From Hirudo medicinalis (Eukaryota; Annelida; Clitellata; Hirudinida; Hirudinidae), in NCBI GenBank assembly GCA_011800805.1, contig MPNW01000105.1, positions 51,092 to 115,091 on the forward strand: a DNA stretch of 64,000 nucleotides, in the 5' to 3' direction. Below are positions 36,401 through 48,598 of this stretch, in pieces. Within the stretch, counting starts at the first letter, position 1, and the number at the start of each line of letters is the position of its first letter. Under the pieces are notes generated by a model. That model was not told the origin of the DNA and did not search any database. It saw nothing but the letters and a program-made list of their open reading frames with translations. The position numbers and the translations under genes were made by a program.

Positions 36401-38517
36401 GTCAATGCAACCAGTCATTCTGATATCAAGGCTGCCCTGAATATGATTGTCAACAAAGTTCAGAAATTGTTAGATGTTGCCCATTTGATTGCTAACTTCC
36501 AGTGTTAATTGTTAATGACCAAAGGATGAAATAAATTTAATATTATCATTCCATTAAATTAACTCCAGTGCCATTCTTAATTGCTGGTTATTAACTTGGC
36601 TAACAATTCTCTTCTCATTGTATTGATTAATGTCTTATCCATTACTTTGTGCAGTTTGTTACATGATGTGTAAGCTAACCTCAAGTATTTATTCTTATTT
36701 TTAGCATGAACTCAGTAAGTTATTTTTATAATAGGGCAATATTATTTTCATGAGCCATCAGCATCCTTATTGATCAATACAAATGTTGAACAATCAAGGA
36801 TGAATACAATGCCTCTACACATGAAATTGGCAATTGTGGGTAGTGAAGCTTACGTCCATTCTGTCGTCCGACCTTATGTGAAGCTCATGTCATCGAGATC
36901 TCCAGAGCTCGTCAACCATGTCAAATTCCTCGTCGTCCCGTTTGGTTTGTAACTGCAATCTAGAATTAATAATATTAATAGCAACTCTAGTAATTTTTAA
37001 CTGGAACCGAGAACTGAAGGCTTCCACTTTGTGACTCCATGAAATTTTCCTGTTCAGGTACTAGCAGCCTGTGTCACAATCTAGCTCAAGTTGATTCAAA
37101 GTATGCCAAATTATTCAATGACTCATTTTGGAGGGATCTGAATACCGACAAACCAGAAGGTACTCTGCACTGCTAGCAGAAATTTTGAAATCACTCAAAT
37201 TTCAAGTGATTCAACTGTTATCAGTTTATATTTTATTCTTGCTTGTAGATGTTGATTCTGAAGAGGTGGCTTCAAGAATCATGGCCTACATTACTGAGGC
37301 ATCATATGTGGTCCAACTCCCGTTTGCAGAAGTAGTCCTCACATACAAAGACAAAGGGTCAGACTTTCTCCGGCTTTTCAATTATCAATTTGGGGTGCTT
37401 GATTCAGTCCATAAATTGTCTTAATTCCTTTAGAATTGATGATTCATCCAGATGGTCGTTCCCTTCCTTGGGGAAATCAAACTCAAACCAATGGACATTG
37501 GATCAGGTTGGATTTTATGCTTATTTCTTAATTTATCTTTTGTTTTTCTAACACCATCTTATTGGTCCACGCAGACATTGAAGAGAGCACCTCAAACAGC
37601 CCCCACAAACGAGTTCCTTGATAAATTGAAGGAAGTTACGTCTCACACAATCAATGCTATCCCAACTGGGTCTCAGCATTCTTTTATAACCACTTAGAGC
37701 TATGCTTCCTCCAGTTAACTTTAATGACATTTCATTTCTTACATTGCAGACAAATTACCCTGGCAACTACTGCAGCATCTTCAACTCCAGTATCGATGGT
37801 CGACTTTGCATCGGTTGCAAGTACTTCATCAGAAGAGCTGGATCTGCAGATGGATTATTGGCTTCTACCAAGGCAAGACCATGCCAATGCAAGTAGCTCA
37901 GAGAAGCCTATCAAGAAGGATGCCAAAGTTTCACTGAAGACTGCCTTTCGCTCTGTGCAAATCTTCAGACCTCACCTTTCGTCTGTTGGCTCCCACAATG
38001 CTCACCAGCAACAGATGTTCAATGCACCACATTCAGAGGCTGCCATATCCAGTCCATACCCCGGACTTTCTATGGTTTTTGTCACCAGAGATAAAAAGCA
38101 GAAAAGTACATATGTTGGAATATTTATTTTGGTGTAGCATTTAAACTGACAAGGAGATTAAAGGTCACTAGCATCAAATTTTATCATGAATATTACCATT
38201 TAAAACAACTTTTCAAACTCAGTCATGAGAATCGGCAAGAAGTCCAAGGAACTGGAGGGTCTGAAGAGTCAGCAAATCGATGGAATTGGGAGGCTCATAT
38301 GCACATCCAAAAGTCAAAATCAACTCTTAACAGGTGAAGAATGAATGCCAAATTGCCACAACTTAAAATATCCAATTTCTCTTATTTGTTTTCAGTCAAT
38401 ATTGATGGCATGGACTGGACAGGTATAAAGTTCTTTCAGGTTGCCTCTCACTGGCAAACTCACTTCAAGCACCTGCCTGTTCTGGTGTTCGATGCTTCAT
38501 TGGACGTGTACACTTGA
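33450..38517 (+). CDS. PACS: Phosphofurin acidic cluster sorting protein (PACS)
   Basis: PACS proteins bind acidic-cluster motifs in cargo such as furin and link it to AP-1 and COPI for TGN, endosome and ER traffic. Nineteen exons: 33450-33595, 33670-33748, 33826-33915, 33994-34257, 34329-34477, 35099-35158, 35272-35414, 35553-35607, 35675-36073, 36193-36288, 36362-36468, 36799-36944, 37058-37159, 37249-37357, 37434-37506, 37575-37669, 37750-38105, 38223-38333, 38396-38517. This gives about 900 codons against 889-963 in human PACS2/1. The cargo-binding FBR region has [16 protein letters not shown] and [19 protein letters not shown]. Acidic segments follow, then a Lys/Ser-rich middle (exon 9) and the C-terminal PACS domain ([37 protein letters not shown]). 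Homology requires one-base frame changes near 34081, 37451 and 37603, probably assembly errors. The start could lie in an unseen upstream exon. Confidence 0.95.
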
Positions 38518-39346
38518 GAGACTCTTAAAATCACTTGTTTGTGGACTTTAAGGCCTTTCATAAAATTCATTCGATTAATAAGTATGACAACATTCTTAAA
38601 TTAGACTTAAGAGTTACCCTTCGAGGTGAGGACAAACTCAGTTTGATTCGAAGGGCTTCTCTCGTGTATCACCCCTCCCCAGGTGACATTAATTTGAAGT
38701 TTGTAATGACCAATCTATGACATTTTGATTTTTTTTCTCACTAAGTCTACACAACTTCTCATTTTTGTCAGCCAAGTTGCACATTCTTGTTGCCAAAAAT
38801 TCCCTCACATGTCAATGCTTTAGTATTATGGATGTAATTCCACGACACTCTCCCAAAGATTAAACGTGTTTTGGTTTTGCCTTGAGTATTTTCACTTGTT
38901 CAAGTTTTGATTTTTGAGCTTCTTTACTGTAATATATATCTTTATGAGGTTCCAAGAATGTAAATATTTTGGTTCAAGACAGTGGTTGCTGTTACACGAT
39001 TGCACTGCTGGCAAAGAATGTTTGTGGGTTCGATCATCCCATATTATGTCTATTCACAACCAAATTTGATCGTTGACCTCTTTTTGTCATTTGTTTTTGA
39101 ATAGGCAATGGTTTTGTTGATTTAAGAACTGCTTCCAATAAACTGAATTATAAACTATCAGAAATTTTTATCAAATTATCTTCTTCATCATAATTAAAAC
39201 AAGCAAAGCATTTGTTACATTGCAAGATTAATTTGAAAAATTGTGGACACCAAATATTTAATTCAAATGTCACAATGTAAAGAAAAAAAAACCACAATGG
39301 AAATTGGGGTTTATCTTTGCCTTGGAGTGTGGTGCATACTTTTTTC
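38518..39346. other. Convergent 3' region between PACS and EXOC5
   Basis: No coding content. It contains an 8-bp inverted pair, CCCTTCGA (about 38617) and TCGAAGGG (about 38648), enclosing 23 bp. The rest is AT-rich. Confidence 0.4.
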
Positions 39347-42300
39347 TTACTTGAAGTGAAGAGCAAGTTTGGCAGTTTTATAGTCGGATCTGAGTTGTAT
39401 GAATGATATTAATGTGGATTTCTCCATTGATGCCTGAAACGGATTTGATGTTTGTCATTAGCTAACTTGCAGAATGGAACGTTTAGGCCAGTGTGAATGT
39501 TTAACACACGCTTAATGGGTTTTATTTAGTTTTTTTTTAAGGGGGTATGAATGTATTCGTGGTCTAACCAGTTCCTCTCCACTGCAGACTTGTTTGAGGT
39601 TCTCTGGAACAACCACAAGTAGGTTGCACAGAGCATGGAGAACGTTGAACAGATCGTTAACCAGAGGAATTCCAAGTTCTTTCATGCACTTCCTGTATTC
39701 ATTGACATCACAGATGACCATCATGGCACCTTTCGATGGAAGAAACGATAATAAATGTCATCAATGGGCAAAAAGAGAATAATAATTCAACAACCTCAAC
39801 TACAATTTTATTAATTATTATTATTATCATCATCATTAAGAATGAAAACCATAAATAATTTGTAAAACCACATCATTATCAGTTTATCATTATGTGATTC
39901 TATATGAGCATATTTCTCTGGAGCAAATAAATCAGTAGTTTAAGCTAACATTGAATTAGAGCAACAGCTAATCTCCCCCTTAAAACTTTCAATAGCTGCA
40001 TCAGACTGCAGGAGAACATCACTGCCTCAGTAAATCGATGATTCTTTGCAACTAATTTTCCCATTATGTCATAAGAAATGAATGAGATTTACCTATTGAG
40101 TTGTACTGGTATTGCTGCAGGTGCTCAAACAAGACTCGGTGTAATCTAATGGCAAACTCGGTTAAGACGTTTTCAACATTTTTACCGTCCAGCCCATTGT
40201 TAATCACATTTATCCAGTACTTGAGATATCCCACAACTTTACCACAAGCCTGAGTCAAGAATAAACATGATTAATGGTAAGAAAAGGGCTCAAAAAACTG
40301 TGACAACATTCAACTGACAGCAGAAAACATTTGCAAAGGTCCTTCATCTGCCTCAGGCTTGAAGTCACTTTTTTTCTGTTCAGTTGATAAAATATGTTTG
40401 CACCAGCCCACCATCGAAGTCAAGGTCCTGAAATGTTAATGTGAAATGAAGAGTAAGCAAATTAGGCAAACTTGGACCACCCCTTCGGACCAAACAATCA
40501 CAGAATTTTGTATCATCAGGGAAGGCTATTGTCTGATAACCAATTGTGTTTTTAATGCTCACCTGTCCAATCCAGAGTCCATCTTGTTCTCCATCATTTC
40601 AAACACTTCCCTCTTCCTCTGCAAGCATTCACCATTTCTGCTGGTGCCGCTAAAAGTTGTAAAATGGAACTAAGTTATCAACATTGTAAAAATGCATCAG
40701 CAGTAAAACTGAGGTATGCAAACGCTACGAGGCCCTGGACATTCTCGAAGAAGAGCTTCTCAATGAGATGAAAATCGGAATTGGCCTGATGGACGATGTT
40801 GATGAAATAATACTTTGGCTCGACTTTTGGATCAGGAACTGGAATGGCTATAGGTAAGGAGTTAAATTTAATTCAAGGAGGCTTCATCCCATTTATAGAC
40901 AAATGTTTCCAAGTTCTAACCCTGAAGTCCTAGCTCAACAGCATAATCAATGTAGTCAAGACATAAATATTGCACCAGGAGTTCAAAAATTTTGGCTGCA
41001 TTGTTGGCCAGGTCATTGCGTTGAGATAACTGAAAATTGAACAATTCATGAAATCCATCAAAGAGCTTCATAACATTAATCTTGTAGCTGCAGTTTCCTT
41101 ACAGACTGACATCTTTTCAATGCCAGTTTGAATTCTTGCATGATGCTTATTACAACATCTTGGGAAAGAAATGTTTCACTGCCATAATTTTCAATTGCTG
41201 GTCCCAAATTTAAGTTTGTTTTGTTACCAATGACTGCTTGAATGTCTCTCCTCAGGTCATAAATCCTGAAAAATGAAAAATATTTAATATTTAAAAAATA
41301 ACATTTAAATCAAAATTCATATTAGTCAAAATTTAAATGTCATGTGCAAATAAATCTTCAATACAAAAGCAAAATTAATAATAGTACTGAATTTTAACTT
41401 AAGCGTCCCTGAATATCAAATCGAACGACAAATTAAAAACTTCACAAACCCTCCTGTCTGTATCTGCTTCTTCTGATGGTTTTTTGACTCATAAAACTTG
41501 GCCAGGATGGATTCACACTTGTTTTTCAAGAATGCCTTTTCATCATTAATGTACTTGTCGAGGTATAAGCTGAATATGCTCTTCATCAGTTTGTCCAAAA
41601 CAACACTTCCTCCTCCTATACCAACTTTTTGCAAGGTGACGCACATCGTTGCTGTCCTACGATATAAAATACAAATAGTAGAGCAACAATACTCGTTGGA
41701 TTGATTTTATCATAAATACTTCTCATGCAAGTTGTAAAGATTTTGCAGATATTTTTCCAGGTCTGCTCTGTTCAACTCGCTATCAATTTGATCCTTCAGA
41801 AATTAGAATTTCATCAAAAATTAAAATATATATGTACAAAATATACACAAAAATACATCACCTGTAATTTGCCTTGAAATATATTCACTACTAATTTGTC
41901 TATGACAGCCTCTGGATATGCAAAGACCTCTCTTATAACTTTGTCCAACTTCTCACAAAGAGCAGGAATGTCTTGGAAAAGAGTTGCCCTGTTCAGTGTT
42001 CCCTGTGAAAATGTAATAATATAACATAATGCATTTCAATTCATTATTTACGTGCTCACAATGCATTACAATTCTTTCCCCAATGCCAATGCAAGCATTT
42101 GTCAACTCAAACATTATTTTTACCTTCTGACTTTCCTCAATGAATATATCGATGCATTTCGAGTATCCCTATCGATGTAAAAAAAATGGTATAAAGTAAT
42201 TTTAAGCATAATCTTGAATGCATGAAAATGATTTAAATGTTGATGAAAAGAAAATTTCAACTTTAAAATATTTAGAGTATTAGGTTCAGAATATTCAGGA

Positions 42301-43581
42301 TAAAACCTTAAAATTTGACAAAGTGTTGGCAAGACTTTTCATTTTCTCTACGTCTCCCTCAAAATGTGCTTTTTTGAAATCATCCAAAAGCCGCCTTTCG
42401 ATGTCAGTGTAAGCCCCTGACGATAAAAAAATATTACCGAGACATCGCAATTCCCCAAAATAAACTTTCCACTTCTTTGAAATTACCATGCACTCTTAAA
42501 CTAGCTTCTTTGAACCTAGGAGCAAATAAATAATCAATAAGACTATTAATAACTTTTGAAATTTAAAACAACTTTTCATTGGGTGGCAACTCTTGAACAA
42601 TCAGATGGAGTTTTTGTATCACATCTGCAGCTGCTTCGACCTTTCGACATGGAATAAAATGCAAATAAATTAAATAATATTGCTTATTTCTTACTAAATA
42701 ATGGTGCTACAAACTGAATAACTTCCTGAATAATAATAAATGCACAACCTGAAATGGATCTTTAAAAAAGTGTGAGGGGGCTGGAGAATCGAGAAATTCC
42801 GAGAAATATTTCATCAGGGTTGATGCCTCCTGAGCTCTCATCCTAGGCTGGTTTACGCCTTCCAGCTGATCCCCGAGATGAACGACTTTTGTTGCGACAA
42901 AGTTGATCCTTTCATCCAAATCTTTGAAGTGTCCAAAAGCAGTCTAAGACAAACAAGCTAGATATTGATTGATGCAAAAATATGATTCCCAAATTTTCAC
43001 CTTAAGCAATGAACATTAATTAGTTTAGTCATTACATTTTCTGGGATTTTCATTTTATGTGCAAAATATTAATAACTTAATAATTCTTTATAATTAAAAT
43101 TACTTATGCAGAAAATATTAAATTCCACAACTAACATATTTACATTATCTCTTATTAAGTCAGCTCTTATATGTTAGATTATTGTTAAGTGCGAAAAAAT
43201 AGTTGAACATAAAAACCTGAACATGTTTATGCAATTGGGCAACTTTTTGCCAATGAGCTTTTTCTTCCTCTTCGCATTCATTTTCCAAGTTATTTACTCG
43301 TTGTACAACATTTTTTTTTCATTTCTTTAAGATGTCTTATAGTTCTTTCAAAATTTTGGTGAAGCATAATAGGGTCAAACGTGTCAACATTGGACCTTGA
43401 CTCACCAATGGTTTTCCATGCTAATCTTTCCACAAATTCTTCAGCATCAAAAGGATCCTGGAAGAGAAGTGGCAACTAGTTATATGAAAGGTCTAAAGCA
43501 GAAAGATTACTTCTAAATGCAATGAAATATTATCAACTCATACTGTAATTTTCAAACCTGTTCAAGATCCTTTAAAGACAT
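39347..43581 (-). CDS. EXOC5: Exocyst complex component 5 (Sec10)
   Basis: EXOC5/Sec10 is a core subunit of the exocyst, which tethers secretory vesicles to the plasma membrane. Eighteen minus-strand exons run from the ATG at 43579-43581 (MSLKDLEQ) to the stop at 39347. They are 43558-43581, 43217-43457, 42749-42943, 42573-42640, 42487-42515, 42307-42416, 42124-42168, 41862-42002, 41720-41793, 41450-41656, 41103-41268, 40921-41029, 40724-40847, 40563-40649, 40319-40427, 40093-40249, 39569-39729 and 39347-39433. The model is about 710 residues (human 708). Diagnostic blocks are DPFDAEEFVERLAWKTIG, NFVATKVVHLGDQLEGVN, ADVIQKLHLIVQELP, ESKNHQKKQIQTGG, NGLDGKNVENVLTEFAIRLH, LFNVLHALCNLLVVVPENLK and the C-terminus FIQLRSDYKTAKLALHFK. 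Exon 2 needs one A fewer in the A9 run at 43311-43319. It is divergent from BANF1, with about 310 bp between them. Confidence 0.97.
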
Positions 43582-43895
43582 TTTTAACTAATACACAGGC
43601 TTTGCGTTGAATCAGTTGTATCCATCAACTGTACGGTCGAATTTGTCAATTTGGCTAATGTAAATACGCGATTATATCACTTAGAACTATTTAATTCTGA
43701 AATATTTACATAATTTTATAAAAAAATTTAAAGTTATTTATCTCTAATTTTATGATTTTTTAAATTTAAAGTAGAAAATATTCATTATTCATTGTTGTTG
43801 ATTATTGTTCTGACTGGTGAGGTTGTTTCGCTGCCGTGCGCTACTTTCAATTTGTGCTAAATTTCATCAAAAGGTATACAATCGTTGTTCGATTG
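43582..43895. promoter_or_regulatory. Compact divergent promoter region, EXOC5 / BANF1
   Basis: The EXOC5 start codon and the end of the proposed non-coding first exon of BANF1 (donor GATTG then GTAAGT at 43896) are about 310 bp apart. Both promoters must lie in this short interval. No TATA box stands out, as is common for divergent housekeeping promoters. Confidence 0.5.
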
Positions 43896-44203
43896 GTAAG
43901 TTCAGTTAGTTTTTACATTTGTTTTTACTTTGCAATTTAAAAAATAACTTGGAGAGTCGGAGGTTAATTCAGTTGACCCGTGGTTCACAGAATTTCGCAC
44001 TTAGCCCCTACACTTCGACCCAATTTTTGCATTGATGATTAGTTGGAATTGCTCTTTATGATTAGTATAGAAATTTTGACGCCTATGAAGACTTTGAAGG
44101 TATATTGCTTAAAAAGATGCTAGTGTGTGTGGTTAACTTATTTTTAATTAAGCATAAGGGAAGATGCTTTTTTTTTAAATTGTGCCATTATATTTTCAGA
44201 ACC

Positions 44204-44540
44204 ATGTCTACATCACAAAAACATAGGAATTTCGTAGCTGAGCCAATGGGAGATAAGCCCGTCACTGATTTGGCCGGCATTGGAGAGGTCTTGGGAGAAA
44301 GGCTGATCAAAGAAGGATATGATAAAGTCAGTCTCAAAATTTTGAAGGTTATGGCTTGATATTGACTTACAATTACAATTTAATTTTTTTTAGGCATCTG
44401 TTGTCCTTGGACAATTTTTGGTTCTTAAGAAAAATGAGGATGATTTCAAAGAATGGTTGAAAGAGGTTTGCAAGGCAAACTCAAAACAAGCTGATGATTG
44501 CTGCACCTGCCTGAAAGGATGGTGTGAATCCTTCTTATAA
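44204..44540 (+). CDS. BANF1: Barrier-to-autointegration factor
   Basis: BAF is a small dimeric DNA-bridging protein that links chromatin to LEM-domain proteins and the lamina and is needed for nuclear envelope reassembly. Two coding exons, 44204-44326 and 44394-44540, give 89 residues, the length of animal BAF. The sequence has the family signatures [35 protein letters not shown] (helix-hairpin-helix DNA-binding motif) and [20 protein letters not shown], ending [12 protein letters not shown]. The N-terminal MSTSQKH retains the Ser/Thr positions phosphorylated by VRK1 in other animals. A 5' UTR intron (43896-44199) is inferred from a consensus donor and the TTTTCAG just before the ATG. It is head to head with EXOC5. 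Confidence 0.97.
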
Positions 44541-45360
44541 AAAGCATCGCTTCAGTTGTTATGGATACTTTCGATAAAAATGTGCTGCTTACGAATACAA
44601 CTTGTATATTTCTTTGACTTGAAGTAACTTGTTACAGTTATTTGCAAGGAGAATTCCCTGTGTTTGATATAATTTGAAGCTTGTTCTAAGACTGTTTTGA
44701 AATGGCTTTAGTCTGAAACCATTCAATTTTTTTATTTGTTTGAGGGCATGAACTTTTTTGAGCATTAACACACATCAGTGCCTGTTGCTTCAGCAGTGCA
44801 ATTTGAGATATTTTTTGTATAAAAGTGATTAAGTTACTAGGGGCTACCTAAATAAGGTCAATAAATAAGTAGTCATGCAGCTTTTGCTGGTTTCACAAGG
44901 TATAGTGGCTGGAACTTGGCCCAGTTAATGTAATTGCTGGTATTTGTTATAACCTGTGTCACGTGCATTTCTGTTGGCTAACAAACCTTGACGTAAATAA
45001 TAAGACGTTTTCCTGTGGGATTAGGATGATGCTGTTTAATTACCTCAAAGTTTTAGTGGATATTTCTCATCCAGTGTTCAAAGGCTGTGAATGCGGGTGA
45101 TGCAATTAGGTCCCCTCGTACAGACGTGATGATTACGACCAAAATTATTTTGGGGAATAGAGCAATAACACTCCGAAACTGCATCTGTTCCGAGCGGAAT
45201 AAATTTTACACAAAACGTTTTTAAAAGCATCGTTTTCTGTTCGAGGAGCAGAAATTATGCCTTACCTAAAGATTACTTCAAAAACCATGGACGGTTAACT
45301 CCGAGCTCGAGTTGATTAGTTGTTATCGTTACTTGCTTTAGTTGTGGAAGCGGCACTGAC
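44541..45360. other. Intergenic sequence, BANF1 to legumain copy 1
   Basis: An AATAAA (CAATAAATAAG near 44859) could polyadenylate BANF1. No other coding or repeat feature is recognised. Confidence 0.4.
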
Positions 45361-45390
45361 TCACGTGTCACATGACGAGATTTGTATAAA
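45361..45390 (+). promoter_or_regulatory. Legumain copy 1 promoter: E-boxes and TATA box
   Basis: TCACGTGTCACATGAC (45361-45376) contains overlapping CACGTG and GTCACATGAC E-box elements. TATAAA follows at 45385-45390, 34 bp before the ATG. GTCACATGAC resembles the M-box and CLEAR motif bound by MiT/TFE-type bHLH-Zip factors that control lysosomal genes. Factor identity is inference. Confidence 0.6.
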
Positions 45391-45423
45391 GCAAAGTTAT
45401 TGCTGGCTGCTCCGATAAGAAAC

Positions 45424-48400
45424 ATGTTCTCGAAATTGGTGCTGTTTTACACATTTCTAAATGCATACAGCTTCCGGTGTCACAAGTTGCTCTTCAAACC
45501 TTTAAGTGATATTCTTAAAGAAGCACCGGCAACAAACCATTGGGCTCTCTTGGTAGCTGGATCGGATACGTGGGATAACTACCGCCATCAAGTAATATGA
45601 TTCACAAGTACATTGCAGAACAGTTTTCAATAAGACGTCTTGAGTATAAGCGATGTTTATCTAGAATTAGTAGTGTCTATTTCTGAATATTTAATTTTCA
45701 TCATTTTTTTTACGTGTGGGCTGACATTTGTCACGCTTACCAGATCCTTAGAGGTCATGGGATGCCAGCAGAACGCATCATCACCATGATGGTCGATGAC
45801 ATCGCCTACAACGAAATGTTAGTAACTCAAAATACTGCTTTAAAGCAACCAATCGACATTAATTAAAGCAAGGTGCCGTTCATAAATGAGGTCACGTTTT
45901 TTGCCGACTTTAACTACTACCCCTTCGCCGTATTTCGTCCTAAAGGTCAGATTCTCCCCCCTAAGTGTTGCACCACTTTCTAATTCTTCCACAAAGCCTC
46001 AAAATGTATGGGTAAGAGTCAAAAACTAAGATCTATCAGTTTTCAGATCGTATATTATACAAGCGTTCGATCACCGAATTGTTGTCATTTAAATAATTTT
46101 ACGCAAAAAAATTACATTCTTCTTCTTTTGTTAGGAATCCTTTTCCAGGAACAATTATTAACAAACCTGATGGTCCAAACGTATATGAAGGAGTTGTTAT
46201 TGATTACAAAGGAAACGTTAGATATTTAGCATAAATAAATATGCATTTCTCATTTAATATTAATTTACTTCAAATAAATTGAATGATTCTTTATAACATA
46301 GGACGTCAACCCAGAAAACTTCTTGGCTGTTCTAAGAGGCGATGAGAAGGCTGTATCTGGTAAAGGTACTGGGAAAGTTATAAAAGGGTAAAACTTTGAT
46401 GTTTAATCTAAATTCATTACGTTTAAGAAGTTATGATTTTAAAAACTTTAACGTTCTGCAGAGGTCCCAACGATCACATATTTCTAAACTTTGTCGATCA
46501 CGGAGGTCCAGCTCACATATGCTTTCCCACAAAAACCGTAAGATTTATTTTACAATTGTATGCATATTCATTTTAAATACTAACAGAAAAATTCCGAATC
46601 GTATGAAAAATAAGGAAATTGGATTAATTGTAATCGATCAGCAATTCCTACAAGTATTGTACATATTCAAAATTATGTGAAATTAAATCATCGAGTAATT
46701 GAAAGTACTCAAATGGATTAAGACTAAGAGCATCCCCAGCATTTCATTAATAACTGTAGCACCCCGGCAGAAATTTCTGATCCATAAGCTATGGGCCACT
46801 ATGTTATGTCAATTTGGCAATGGAAAAACAAAAAAACTCATGAATGTAAAAATTTAATATTTTATGACCTGGGCGGATTTCCCCCTGCTCCCAACTCTTG
46901 GCGGCCCTAGGAGTACCTACTCCAATGCTAACCATTGTGTCGACCATAATGTCGATAATTATTTATTACCATTGATTTTAATTTAATGGATTTGAGACAA
47001 TCAACATTTCTTTTCCAAAAGCTGCACAGATCAGTCCTTCTTAAAACTATTGAAGACATGGCAGCGGATATGAAATTCGGGCAGGTGTGAACGTATTGTC
47101 ATATATTGCCATTTCGATGTTGTAACTAATATAACATGGGCATTTTGAATACCCACATAATAAGCTTGATAATTAATATGTTTGCTATTAAATTAACTAA
47201 GTGTAAAAAATTATAAGAGGTCTTTTGTTTGTAGATGGTGGTTTATCTGGAGGCCTGCTACTCTGGATCCATGTTTAAGAATTTATCGGCTGACTTGAAT
47301 GGTAACTTATTGAAAATCGAAATAATTCTTGAATGCAGCGATTTAATAATAACAATTAAGCATATAAAAGTAGAAATGTGAAATTTCTGAAATAAAAATC
47401 ATTAACTGCGTTAATTACAGTGCCATTTAAAATCATTTAGGCAGATATCAAAATCTTGTTTATCTTCCACAGTTTATGCCCTCACAGCAGCCAATGAACA
47501 TGAACCTTCTTATTCCTGCTTTTACGACGAAACGAGAGAAGCTTACATCGGGGATCTTTTCAGTGTCAACTGGATGCAAGATTCTGAAATGGTAAATTCC
47601 TAATTATTAAAATTATTATTTTTAAATTATGAGGTATTTTAGTGATTTACAATTTCGCCTACTGAATATTTTAGTGAAACAATAATTGTGCAGAAACATC
47701 TCGATGTTGACACACTGGAGGAGCAACATCAAGTTGTGAAGATGAAGACTAATCAGAGTCACGTGATGCAATTCGGAGACATGGTATCATAAATTCTCGC
47801 AGATGTTTTTGATTAATATTTGCAAAAAGTCTATGCGTTTTGAGGAGATAACCAAAGAAACTTTGGATGAATTTCAAGGGAAGAAAAAGGTTAATAAAGT
47901 GGCAGCCAGAATGATCTCACTTACAGTAATTTCTTTGCAATCTATTACTCGATTAAAAAGTCCATTATTATCTATATTAACTAATTCATTAGATCAGTCT
48001 ATAAAACCCTTGAACTATTTAATCCTGATTTCAGGAACCAACGGATGTCATTCCATCCAGCGAAGTGTCACTGGCCGTCTTGTACAGACGTCTCTATAAT
48101 ACCAAAGATCATTTAAAACAAAATGAAATAAAAACTAAAATAAGGAATCACATTCAGGTTTGCAGTTTAACCTTTTTGCTTTTTCGTGTTTTAAGTTTCT
48201 GAGAAAAGCTTTTAAACTAAAGAAAAGAGACGCCGTTGATGAGACCGTTCGCAACATCGTCCACAACGTTGTTTCAAGAACTAATCTGGACGCAAACAAG
48301 ATGCTGAATGACAGACATTCGGTAACATCTTACCAATGCTATGAACTCGTCGTTGATACTTTCCATGAACATTGCTTTGAAACTACCAGGGTAGCATTGC

Positions 48401-48598
48401 GTACTTGTGTATCTTGTGTTATTCAAGAAACTATTTTATTTGTCCGTTTTATTTCAGGATGGTTATGTCGGAAAAAGTTTGTGGAAATTGGTAAACATGT
48501 GCGAGGAGGGCATCCCAGAACACGTAATTGCCGGGACTATTTTGTCCGTTTGCAACATGCAGCGTGCAAATAATGACACTGACACCCGTTTAAAGTGA
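45424..48598 (+). CDS. Legumain-type asparaginyl endopeptidase, copy 1 (possible splice defect)
   Basis: Legumains are lysosomal C13 cysteine proteases that cleave after Asn. Thirteen exons: 45424-45591, 45720-45817, 46135-46216, 46302-46387, 46461-46536, 47022-47084, 47235-47301, 47473-47591, 47694-47783, 47845-47925, 48035-48157, 48223-48390, 48458-48598, or 453 codons in frame. Residues 1-18 ([18 protein letters not shown]) form a signal peptide, followed by [18 protein letters not shown]. The catalytic His lies in [12 protein letters not shown] and the catalytic Cys in [13 protein letters not shown]. Substrate-pocket (SFSVNWM-like) and C-terminal prodomain Cys residues are present. The predicted exon 2 (GCTGAC...) is preceded by GG (45718-45719) rather than AG, while copies 2 and 3 have AG there. 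The copy may be a pseudogene, mis-sequenced or spliced unusually. All other junctions look sound. Confidence 0.85.
46745..46935. repeat. Dispersed repeat inside intron 5 of legumain copy 1
   Basis: Contains TTATGTCAATTTGGCAATGG and nearby A-rich sequence, shared with 53990-54130 between copies 2 and 3. G+C content rises in its second half. Identity unknown; it is probably a decayed transposon. Confidence 0.5.

Noticed and set aside
36700..36730. A tiny additional PACS exon (CATGAACTCA between TTTTAG and GTAAGT)
   Set aside because: Exon 11 joins directly to 36799 in the correct phase without it, giving the expected family sequence.
46396..46680. 94-codon plus-strand frame inside legumain copy 1
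   Set aside because: It crosses exon 5 in the wrong frame and continues into the intron. The legumain frame is the conserved one.
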